Source of the DNA: Leptospira sp. B5-022
GTDB taxonomy: Bacteria > Spirochaetota > Leptospiria > Leptospirales > Leptospiraceae
Length of the DNA stretch: 51,783 nt
NCBI RefSeq assembly: GCF_000347035.1
Contig: NZ_ANIJ01000039.1
Location: forward strand, 1 to 51,783
Direction: 5' to 3'
A program made the translations under genes and the position numbers. The notes under the pieces are model-generated. The model was not told the origin of the DNA. It did not search any database and saw only the letters and a program-made list of their open reading frames with translations. Of this stretch, positions 45,253 to 51,783 are shown piece by piece; position 1 is the first letter of the stretch, and each line of letters starts with the position of its first letter.

Positions 45253-46980
45253 TCAACCTAAGAGCATCTCCAGATTACTTTTTCCGGGAGGAACCATTGG
45301 AAGAACTTGAAGATCCTGATCGATCGGGACAACGATCAGCCCGGGACCCTTCTCTTTCAGGAAATCCTCCAGGTCTTCTAAACTTTTTCCGGCCTCTCCC
45401 AGATCTAAACTAGGGATTCCGAAAGCGTTTGCGATTTTGGAAAACTTGGAATGGGGAGGATAGGAACTCCCGTTATACCTGCTACCGTAAAACAAATTCT
45501 GCTGTTGACGAACGAGTCCCAAATTACGATTATCAAATATTATAATTTTAATATTCGATTTCAACTCGCTCAGAGTATCCAATTCCTGGATATTCATCAG
45601 GATAGAGCCGTCTCCTGAAAAACAAACGATCATAGAATTGGGATCCGCAAGAGAAGCCCCGATTGCCGCAGGCAGACCAAAACCCATAGTGCCTAGTCCG
45701 CCGGAAGTTAAAAAGGTTCCGCTTTTACGGAAAGGATAATATTGGGCTACCCACATTTGGTGTTGTCCAACATCCGTGCTGACCCTTGCATTCGGACCTA
45801 AGGATCTTGAAACGGACAAAATAATATCCTGAGGAGAAAAACCTTTCGAATTAGGAATCGAATTTAAAGGATACAATTCCTTATAAGAACGGATTTGCTC
45901 TCTCCATTCTTCTCTTTTATGGGTGGGGAAATCTCCCATATTCTCCAAAAAATATTTTAGGTCGGAACAGAATCCGAAATCCGGCTTTCTTAACTTTCCG
46001 ATTTCTTTATAATCGATGTCCACATGGATCACTTTTGCGTTCGGACAGAATGTTTCCAACTTTCCTGTGGCTCGATCGTCAAAACGAACCCCGAACGCCA
46101 AAAGAAGATCCGACTCCGATAATAATCGATTCGTATAAGGAGCGCCATGCATACCAAGCATTCCCAAAGACAATTCATGAGTTTGAGGAAAGGAGTCCAA
46201 ACCCATCAAAGTGCAAACTACAGGAATATCCTGGGTCTTAGCCAATTTCGAGATCAGATCTTCTGCGCCGGAGCTCTTGACTCCCCCGCCGATATATAAA
46301 ACAGGTTTTTTAGAATTTTCTAATAGAGAATAAAACCTGAGTATGTCCGCTTCCGAGATAAAGATATTAGGAGGATTTGTTTCTTCCTGAGAACTCCAAA
46401 TAGATTCTATCTGGGACATAGAAAGCGAAATAGGAGAAGCTTGTACATCCTTGGGTACATCTATCCAAACAGGACCAGGCCTGGGACCTTCCGCAATTTG
46501 GAAAGCTTCCGGCAGTATACGAATGAGTTCCGATACGGAACGAACTAAATAAGTCTTTTTAGTAATTGGTACTGATAATCCATAAGTATCGATCTCTTGA
46601 AAAGCGTCCGTTCCAATGAGAGATAAAGGCACCTGGCCCGTAATTGCGACTAACGGTATTGAATCCGATTTCGCATCAGCAATCGCCGTAATCAGATTTG
46701 TAACTCCCGGGCCGGAGGAAGCCAGACATACTGCGGGTTTTTTAGTGATCCTGGCTTCTCCCTGAGCCATAAATCCTCCACCCTGTTCATGCCTGGCAAG
46801 GATATGACGTATTCCGCTATTATGAAGCGCATCGTATAACGGTAGATTGGCGCCTCCCGGGATCCCATATACGTTATGGATCCTTCTTCTTTTTAAATAG
46901 GTAACGATCAGTTCCGCTCCATTCTGCGGGATCTTATCTTCTCTAAGCCAGGCCTTGTTTTTTTCAGTAATCGTTTCCAT
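45253..46980 (-). CDS. ilvB: Acetolactate synthase, large (catalytic) subunit
   Basis: 575 residues, normal for the family. It is ThDP-dependent: catalytic Glu65 in ARHEQGGGFMAQG, SGPGVTNLITAIADA, SIPLVAITGQV, FQEIDTYGLSVPITK, and the ThDP/Mg motif CFSGDGSILMNIQEL...DNRN near 440-475. It condenses two pyruvates, or pyruvate and 2-ketobutyrate, for valine, leucine and isoleucine synthesis in the cytosol. No small regulatory subunit gene is adjacent. It is preceded by a leader-peptide attenuator; trpE-trpG follow on the same strand after 210 bp. Confidence 0.93.
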   Translation of the reverse strand: METITEKNKAWLREDKIPQNGAELIVTYLKRRRIHNVYGIPGGANLPLYDALHNSGIRHILARHEQGGGFMAQGEARITKKPAVCLASSGPGVTNLITAIADAKSDSIPLVAITGQVPLSLIGTDAFQEIDTYGLSVPITKKTYLVRSVSELIRILPEAFQIAEGPRPGPVWIDVPKDVQASPISLSMSQIESIWSSQEETNPPNIFISEADILRFYSLLENSKKPVLYIGGGVKSSGAEDLISKLAKTQDIPVVCTLMGLDSFPQTHELSLGMLGMHGAPYTNRLLSESDLLLAFGVRFDDRATGKLETFCPNAKVIHVDIDYKEIGKLRKPDFGFCSDLKYFLENMGDFPTHKREEWREQIRSYKELYPLNSIPNSKGFSPQDIILSVSRSLGPNARVSTDVGQHQMWVAQYYPFRKSGTFLTSGGLGTMGFGLPAAIGASLADPNSMIVCFSGDGSILMNIQELDTLSELKSNIKIIIFDNRNLGLVRQQQNLFYGSRYNGSSYPPHSKFSKIANAFGIPSLDLGEAGKSLEDLEDFLKEKGPGLIVVPIDQDLQVLPMVPPGKSNLEMLLG

Positions 46981-47002
46981 TTTTGCCTCACAATGTAGAA
47001 AT

Positions 47003-47038
47003 AAAAAAAGCCCCCCTCGGCTTTACGCCGAGAGGGGC
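47003..47038 (-). terminator. Attenuator terminator in the ilvB leader
   Basis: On the minus strand a 12-bp stem (47038-47027 with 47021-47010, one G:U pair, loop GTAAA) is followed by seven T. It lies 23 nt before the ilvB ATG. The segment GGCGTAAAG in its 5' arm and loop (47029-47021) is complementary to CTTTACGCC inside the leader frame (47081-47073), forming an antiterminator. Confidence 0.88.
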
Positions 47039-47068
47039 TTTTCGAGGATTGCTGCCTACAAAAGAACC

Positions 47069-47164
47069 TTAGGGCGTAAAGGATAACCAGGGTAGCGTGA
47101 CCACTACCACCATCCAGAGGACGACCCAAAGGGTTTGGTTAGACTGTAGACCTAATGTATTCAT
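47069..47164 (-). CDS. ilvB leader peptide (31 aa), rich in Leu, Val and Trp
   Basis: ATG 47164 to TAA 47069. The peptide has six Leu, six Val (including VVVV), and three Trp in 31 residues; its middle reads TLWVVLWMVVVVTLPW. It ends just beyond the 5' strand of the antiterminator, as in classical ilv attenuators. With charged tRNAs the ribosome reaches the stop, covers 47081-47073 and lets the terminator form. Stalling on Leu/Val (or Trp) codons frees that strand to pair with 47029-47021. A Shine-Dalgarno is weak or absent. Confidence 0.8.
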   Translation of the reverse strand: MNTLGLQSNQTLWVVLWMVVVVTLPWLSFTP

Positions 47165-47196
47165 TTTGTAGAAAATGACGGATAAACCGCTGAAGA

Positions 47197-47226
47197 TATT
47201 CACGATTTACTCATAAAAATTTGCAA
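47197..47226 (-). promoter_or_regulatory. Candidate promoter of the ilvB leader
   Basis: On the minus strand TTGCAA (47226-47221) and TGAATA (47202-47197) are separated by 18 nt, placing the start about 25 nt before the leader ATG. The intergenic space is shared with the divergent tpx gene. Confidence 0.4.
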
Positions 47227-47329
47227 GAACTTTTTAATATCTCACCTTAGTCCGAAAAGGAAGTCCAAAAAAGGATTTTCGTTGCTCTAATCGGCTTTCG
47301 ACATATCATCCCATCTCAAGGAAATAAAA

Positions 47330-47845
47330 ATGGCAAGCGTCACTCTTAAAGGTAACCCAGTTCAACTCGAAGGAAAATTAGTAGAAGTAGGAGCAAAGGC
47401 TCCCGATTTTAACGGAACGGCAAAAGACCTAAGCTCCAAGTCTCTCAAAGATTATAACGGAAAAGTGAAAATCTTAGTTTCAGTCCCAAGTTTAGATACA
47501 TCCGTATGCGCCATGGAAACCAAAAAGTTCCATGAAAGAGCGACTAAGCTGGATGGGATCGTAACCTTGGTTGTCTCAGGAGATCTACCCTTTGCAATGA
47601 ATCGTTTTTGCACTATGGAAGGATTGGATTCTCCGAATCTAGTCACACTTTCTCAATTCAGGGATTTTTCTTTTTCTAAAGCGTACGGAACTCATATTGC
47701 GGATGGAGGTTTAAAAGGACTTTCTGCAAGAGCCGTATTCGTTGTGGATAAGGACGATACTATCCAATATGTGGAGTTAGTTCCGGAAATCGCAAGCGAG
47801 CCGAATTATGAAGCTGCAATCGGAGCGGCAAAAAAATTAGTTTAA
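47330..47845 (+). CDS. tpx: Thiol peroxidase (atypical 2-Cys peroxiredoxin)
   Basis: 171 residues, full length for Tpx. Peroxidatic Cys60 in [17 protein letters not shown] and resolving Cys94 in [10 protein letters not shown] are both present, with the usual spacing. It reduces hydroperoxides in the cytosol with thioredoxin. AAGGA lies 7 nt before the ATG. It is divergent from ilvB and followed by a strong hairpin. Confidence 0.95.
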   Translation: MASVTLKGNPVQLEGKLVEVGAKAPDFNGTAKDLSSKSLKDYNGKVKILVSVPSLDTSVCAMETKKFHERATKLDGIVTLVVSGDLPFAMNRFCTMEGLDSPNLVTLSQFRDFSFSKAYGTHIADGGLKGLSARAVFVVDKDDTIQYVELVPEIASEPNYEAAIGAAKKLV

Positions 47846-47847
47846 TC

Positions 47848-47875
47848 AAAACATTCTATTTAAAAAGAATGTTTT
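47848..47875 (+). terminator. Hairpin after tpx, abutting the next start codon
   Basis: AAAACATTCT (47848-47857) pairs perfectly with AGAATGTTTT (47866-47875) over an 8-nt loop. The next base begins the ATG of the SGNH lipoprotein gene, leaving no room for a Shine-Dalgarno outside the stem. Confidence 0.55.
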
Positions 47876-48532
47876 ATGCGGAAGCGGAAAGGTTTTGGTA
47901 GAAGGTTGCAAACAATCTCAAACCTGACCTTGCTTCTGCTTTTAATATCCCTCTTCAATAATTGCGACAAAGAACCTTCTTCTAATACGGAAGAACTAGT
48001 CTCTTATCTTTCAAAACCCTCTTTGGCAATGTATGGGAACAGTATCGTGGCCTCCTGGCCAGTACAAGAACAACTCTCGGATTTTAATACAGTCAAGTTC
48101 GCTTTTCCCGGGATAGACACCGCAGAAATCCATTCTTCCGTGGAGAACGATAAGAATCGTTACAATGCATGTCTCTATGAAGGAGGGATCAACGATTTTT
48201 TAGGAAATTATTCTCCCACCCAAAGCCAGGTAGATGCGACCATAGATCGACAGATCCAAAGTATACAAATCCTTGTAACAAGATGTGAACATGTAGTTGC
48301 ATTAAATCTTTGGAATGTAGAATTTCCATGGCCTACACTCGCGGTCGCAATGATCAATGCAGGAATGAAAGAAAGAATTATTTTTGTCCCAAGAATAGAC
48401 ACGGAACTATTGATCCAAAACGATATGCTGAGCGATGGAAATCATCCGAATAAAAACGGATATTATGTTCTCTCCAAAGCCGTAAGAGAGCAGTTAAAAC
48501 CCTTCTTTCCAATCCTTTATCTAAACGAATAA
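47876..48532 (+). CDS. SGNH/GDSL-hydrolase-like lipoprotein
   Basis: 218 residues. The signal peptide (NLTLLLLLISLFNNC) gives lipid Cys30. SGNH blocks are present in order: MYGNSIV (Ser56, block I with GNS for the usual GDS), EGGINDFLG (Gly-Asn block III), and SDGNHPNKNGYYVLS (catalytic Asp/His block V). Probable esterase or deacylase anchored in the envelope; substrate unknown. The ATG directly follows a hairpin, so the real start or its expression is uncertain. The barrel protein gene follows after 10 bp. Confidence 0.78.
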   Translation: MRKRKGFGRRLQTISNLTLLLLLISLFNNCDKEPSSNTEELVSYLSKPSLAMYGNSIVASWPVQEQLSDFNTVKFAFPGIDTAEIHSSVENDKNRYNACLYEGGINDFLGNYSPTQSQVDATIDRQIQSIQILVTRCEHVVALNLWNVEFPWPTLAVAMINAGMKERIIFVPRIDTELLIQNDMLSDGNHPNKNGYYVLSKAVREQLKPFFPILYLNE

Positions 48533-48542
48533 AGCCATAATA

Positions 48543-49349
48543 ATGAGAATAAAAAGCCTTAAAGTCTGGATTTTCATATATTCCGTTTTTATAATTCCAG
48601 TTTTATCCGCTCCAGGAAATGAAGAAAGACCGGTGCATCCAAACCTCAACCAGGAATTGGCAGTATATAATAAAATTTACGTATCCGGAACAGCCACAGA
48701 CAGAACCCCCCGACAAGAAGATGGATACGAAAGAGATCGAAAACTCTCCGCCGCAGGAGAAATAAAATTTACGGATTCATTTTCAGTTACTGCAAGTTAC
48801 GGATACGTTGATCATTATGCCACAACCAGAAAGATCTGGAGCGGTTGGGATCGTTGGGCGGTAGGCGTAAAATATTATGTAAAAACGGATCTTGCATCCT
48901 TCGGGGGCGGGGTCCAATTTTTCGGGCCTTCCGTTTCTCAACCAAAGGAAGCGGATATCAACCCGGATCTATTCTTGATCCGGGCGTATTTCGGAGCCTT
49001 AAAAAGATTCGGCGCATTCTCCATCCAAACGACCGCGAACTTCGAATCCGAAACCAATTCCTCCGGAAAAGAAACCGCGGAAGAGAATTTTAAAAGATTC
49101 TTATATTCAGGGCTCACTCTTTCTTATAGTCTAACGTCCAAGACGAATCTACTTTTAGAATTTAGTCATAGGACTACCGTCTCGAATACGATTACGCCGT
49201 ACTCGGATTATTTTGTGGTCGCACCGGGAGTCCAATATCCAATAAACCAAAACGGATATCTAACTTTTTCCTTGCTATGGCAAACAAGGACAGATTCGAA
49301 TATAGACCGCGGATTTAAAATTGGATATTTGCACTTTTTCGGGGATTAG
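48543..49349 (+). CDS. Outer-membrane beta-barrel protein
   Basis: 268 residues with a signal peptide (VWIFIYSVFIIPVLSAPG). The mature part alternates polar and aromatic residues in strand-like stretches, e.g. FSVTASYGYVDHY, WAVGVKYYV and YLTFSLLWQTR, and ends in an aromatic stretch (IGYLHFFGD). This fits a 10-12 strand porin-like or transporter barrel, but the family is not recognised with certainty. It starts 10 bp after the SGNH lipoprotein, probably in one operon. Confidence 0.7.
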   Translation: MRIKSLKVWIFIYSVFIIPVLSAPGNEERPVHPNLNQELAVYNKIYVSGTATDRTPRQEDGYERDRKLSAAGEIKFTDSFSVTASYGYVDHYATTRKIWSGWDRWAVGVKYYVKTDLASFGGGVQFFGPSVSQPKEADINPDLFLIRAYFGALKRFGAFSIQTTANFESETNSSGKETAEENFKRFLYSGLTLSYSLTSKTNLLLEFSHRTTVSNTITPYSDYFVVAPGVQYPINQNGYLTFSLLWQTRTDSNIDRGFKIGYLHFFGD

Positions 49350-49366
49350 CTCCTAATCCGTAGTAA

Positions 49367-49385
49367 GAAATCGTTTAGACGATTT
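49367..49385 (+). terminator. Weak hairpin after the barrel gene
   Basis: AAATCGT pairs with ACGATTT with a 4-nt loop, followed by TTCGTTC. The T-run is poor. Confidence 0.3.
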
Positions 49386-49513
49386 TCGTTCTTTCAATCT
49401 TTAAAAAATAAATCCCTCATATAAAAATTTTCCGATATTTTTCGGGACCCGATTTTTCCGACCAAGTTCTTATCCTCAAAATATACCAGAGGCAAATAAC
49501 GTAAGAATAAAGT

Positions 49514-50233
49514 ATGTTAGTTGAAATATTTATTATAGCTGGGATATGCCTAGCAATCGAACGAATCATCCCCGGCTGGAAATTGCCTTATGTAAAAACT
49601 TGGCCGATCCGAGTCGTCTTAGTAAATTTTATCCAATTAGTGATAGTGGTATTAGCCGGTTTCACTTGGGAAAAATGGTTTTATGGAAATTCAATATTTC
49701 ATATATCAAAATTTCTGAATCCAGCAATGGGTGGACTCTTTGCTTATTTTATCGCCACTTTCATTTTTTATTGGTGGCATAGATGGAGACACACGTTTGA
49801 TTTTCTTTGGAGAGGATTTCACCAAATCCATCATAGTCCTCAAAGACTCGAAGTAATCACTTCCTTCTACAAACATCCGGGAGAAATGATTCTTAATTCT
49901 ATCATAGGAAGTATCTTAATTTACGTGATTTTAGGATTAAGCTATGAAGCGGGAGCAGTTTATACTTTCTGCACCGCCATTGGAGAATTCTTTTATCATA
50001 CAAATATCAAAACTCCACGCTGGATCGGATATTTTTTCCAAAGACCGGAGATGCACAGAATACATCACCAATACGGAAGACATAAAAACAATTACGGAGA
50101 TATAGTTTGGTGGGATATGCTTTTCGGGACCTACGAAAATCCTAAAACTTTCGATTATACCTGCGGTTTTGATCCGGAAAAAGAAGAAAGATTGCTGGAC
50201 ATGCTTCTATATCGGGACGTACATAAAGAGTAG
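49514..50233 (+). CDS. Fatty acid hydroxylase / sterol desaturase superfamily protein
   Basis: 239 residues with about four membrane helices. The eight-His di-iron signature is present: HRWRHT (first box), HQIHHS (second box), HTNIKTP and the last box MHRIHHQYGRH. Family members hydroxylate or desaturate lipids using O2 at the inner membrane; the substrate in this organism is unknown. It is followed after 9 bp by a DUF3995 gene, suggesting an operon. Confidence 0.9.
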   Translation: MLVEIFIIAGICLAIERIIPGWKLPYVKTWPIRVVLVNFIQLVIVVLAGFTWEKWFYGNSIFHISKFLNPAMGGLFAYFIATFIFYWWHRWRHTFDFLWRGFHQIHHSPQRLEVITSFYKHPGEMILNSIIGSILIYVILGLSYEAGAVYTFCTAIGEFFYHTNIKTPRWIGYFFQRPEMHRIHHQYGRHKNNYGDIVWWDMLFGTYENPKTFDYTCGFDPEKEERLLDMLLYRDVHKE

Positions 50234-50242
50234 AGGTTCCAA

Positions 50243-50668
50243 ATGCAGATAGAGAAATTGATCGGTTTGTTCACAGGAGGAATTCTATTTTTTTTATCTG
50301 CATTACATGTCTACTGGGCATTCGGTGGAAAATTAACATCAGTCGCGGTCATTCCGGAAACCAACGGCAAACCTACATTTGTTCCGGGAAGAGGATTAAC
50401 CTTACTTGTTGCGCTTGTTCTTTTCGCATTCGGAGCAGTAGCTCTTTGGGTCTCCGGTAATATTTTCTCGCCAAATAGAACGAGTGCAATCTTCTCCCTA
50501 TTAATCTCACTCATTTTTATAGGAAGAGCCATCGGAGATTTTCGACTAGTTGGCTACTTTAAAAAAATCAAAAATACTAAATTCGCAAAATACGATTATC
50601 TTCTATATTCACCCGTTTGTATCCTTTTGGGAGCATCTTATCTATATTTGGGTTGGAGAAGTTTTTAG
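50243..50668 (+). CDS. DUF3995-family membrane protein
   Basis: 141 residues, four membrane helices. The N-terminal LFFLSALHVYWAFGG, then FVPGRGLTLLVALVLF and FIGRAIGDFRLVGYF, match the DUF3995 pattern. Function unknown. It begins 9 bp after the fatty acid hydroxylase-like gene. Confidence 0.82.
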   Translation: MQIEKLIGLFTGGILFFLSALHVYWAFGGKLTSVAVIPETNGKPTFVPGRGLTLLVALVLFAFGAVALWVSGNIFSPNRTSAIFSLLISLIFIGRAIGDFRLVGYFKKIKNTKFAKYDYLLYSPVCILLGASYLYLGWRSF

Positions 50669-50773
50669 CACTATACTTTGTTTTTCCAACCAATAAATAA
50701 TTTTATATAAAACAATATTTTCCCCTTTTCTAAATCCTTTCTATTTCAAGTTTAGGAAGAACAGGAGAAGGAT

Positions 50774-51202
50774 ATGCAAATCTCTAAATCATTCATTTAT
50801 GAAATCCCGGTCCTTTGGAGCCAATGTGATCCGAACGGACATTTGAATGTCGGAAACTTCCAAGTATTTCTTCATGAAGGAAGAATGGTCGCTTTAGAAG
50901 AAGCAGGCCTCTCCTTTTCCCAAATGAAATCCGAAAACATAGGACCGATGATCCTAAGAGGAGAAACGGATTACAAAGCGGAAATCCGCTATCCCGATAC
51001 CGCGCTAATCGAAACTCAGTTCGGTGAGATCTCTGGCTCGAGATGTAAGGCATTTCAAAAATTGATACGAAAATCCGACGGCAAAGTTTCCTGCGAATCC
51101 GTCTCTCATTGTATCATGTTCGATTTCGGTAAGAAAAGACCATGGAAATACACGGACAAATTCCTGGAAGGTTTAGGACTTTTGGGGCGGCTCCCTCGCT
51201 AA
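50774..51202 (+). CDS. Hot-dog-fold acyl-CoA thioesterase (4HBT type)
   Basis: 142 residues. The catalytic loop WSQCDPNGHLNVGNF (Asp19) matches the 4-hydroxybenzoyl-CoA thioesterase pattern (D-x-x-G-H-x-N). The rest fits the single hot-dog domain (GETDYKAEIRYPDTALIETQ, SCESVSHCIMFDF). It would hydrolyse acyl-CoA thioesters in the cytosol. AGGAGAAGG lies just before the ATG. The last few codons run into the GC-rich repeat region. Confidence 0.88.
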   Translation: MQISKSFIYEIPVLWSQCDPNGHLNVGNFQVFLHEGRMVALEEAGLSFSQMKSENIGPMILRGETDYKAEIRYPDTALIETQFGEISGSRCKAFQKLIRKSDGKVSCESVSHCIMFDFGKKRPWKYTDKFLEGLGLLGRLPR

Positions 51203-51783
51203 GCTCGGGCCGCGCTGCTACGGGCTACGCTTTCGCTTCGGTCCTTCGGACTTCCCCTGCGCATCGCTGCCGCGGTTACATTCACTAAGTCAAGAAAATT
51301 CCTTTCGCGTGACAATGTTGGAACTCCTACAAATTCAGCCGCAAATGTAGTTGTATATTTTAAGATTTTATGATATAGGAGAAATCAACTTCTCCCACGA
51401 GCCCTCCTCCACCACCCGAACCAGGGTGGGGGCCATTTTTCAACCCAGGTAGGAACTCCGACGAAAGAACCTTTTCCTCTTTGCCGGTTCGTGTGCAATT
51501 CAACAATCGCTGCGGATATATGCTGTGCGGTGATTTTAGGTAAGCTTTCGATTCAAACTTTTGGTTTTGATTTAACTCTTCGCTCGTTTGGCCTTCGGCC
51601 ACCGACTCGCTTCGAATAAACTTGGGGTGCTCTCGATTACGCCTCCGTCTATCTCGAGCTTGCTCGCTCTCTACGGATCGCTCGCAAGGTCGCTGCGGAT
51701 AAATGCTGTGCGGTGATTTTAGGTAAGCTTTCGATTCAAACTTTTGGTTTTGATTTAACTCTTCGCTCGTTTGGCCTTCGGCC
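51203..51783. repeat. Non-coding GC-rich and directly repeated region
   Basis: No gene. The first part (51203-51275) is GC-rich and full of short hairpin-forming words (CGGGCTACGC, TTCGGTCCTTCGGA). Positions 51507-51600 recur at 51690-51783 (94 bp, one mismatch at 51519/51702), a 183-bp period. The second copy is cut by the window edge, so the array may continue. Words such as CGCTCGTTTGGCC recur within it. Confidence 0.7.

Noticed and set aside
46908..47129. 73-codon frame across the ilvB leader as a protein
   Set aside because: It crosses the attenuator hairpin and the ilvB start in another frame; the short leader frame explains the region better.
51360..51602. 80-codon minus-strand frame in the repeat region
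   Set aside because: It runs through the direct repeat, has low-complexity Gly runs and no recognisable features.

Overview
The window reads as chromosomal DNA of a Leptospira-type spirochaete. The signs are the moderate G+C content (about 40% by eye), lipoproteins with loose spirochaetal lipoboxes (ending TSC, AGC or NNC), frequent TTG/GTG starts, many membrane sensor kinases, and several families that look Leptospira-specific. I cannot name the species. No rRNA, tRNA, CRISPR array, insertion sequence or phage module was seen.

Layout. (1) 1-10.6 kb, minus strand: two very large lipoprotein genes. The upstream one (1427 aa) carries features of the anthrax protective-antigen / clostridial binary-toxin B pore family. 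These are a DxDxDGI...E calcium site and a DDF phi-clamp-like motif at almost the same spacing as in PA, followed by propeller-like repeats. The downstream one is an SpvB / FG-GAP / Tc-B-like / RHS lipoprotein of at least 2085 codons that runs off the left edge. This pair is the best candidate for an undescribed toxin-like system. (2) 11.1-17.6 kb: two paralogous GT-C-type polytopic membrane proteins flanking a DUF2079 membrane protein. (3) 17.7-23.9 kb, minus strand: a TolC-like / RND pump / TetR / TetR operon without an adaptor gene, with GTTTCC/GGAAAC dyads in front that look like the operator. (4) 23.9-24.7 kb: a decayed response-regulator receiver. (5) 24.7-42.98 kb: housekeeping and accessory genes, including a YheT-like hydrolase, thiolase, acyltransferase plus DUF2804 pair, transglutaminase-like protein, aldo/keto reductase, MarR plus DoxX, a HisKA_2 kinase, GNAT plus VOC, a BaiN/YhiN flavoprotein, pirin, an SRPBCC protein and a GAF hybrid kinase. 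(6) 43.0-47.2 kb, minus strand: ilvB followed by trpE-trpG, with a textbook-looking attenuator in front of ilvB (Leu/Val/Trp-rich leader peptide, antiterminator, terminator). (7) 47.3-51.2 kb, plus strand: Tpx peroxidase, an SGNH lipoprotein, an outer-membrane barrel, a fatty-acid hydroxylase-like protein, DUF3995 and a hot-dog thioesterase. (8) 51.2-51.78 kb: non-coding repeats, including a 94-bp direct repeat with a 183-bp period.

How genes work together. The toxin-like pair could form a surface pore plus an RHS cocoon. The efflux operon is probably autoregulated by its own TetR pair. The ilvB leader should sense charged Leu/Val tRNA, and perhaps Trp-tRNA because trpEG follows. MarR-DoxX and Tpx point to redox stress handling.
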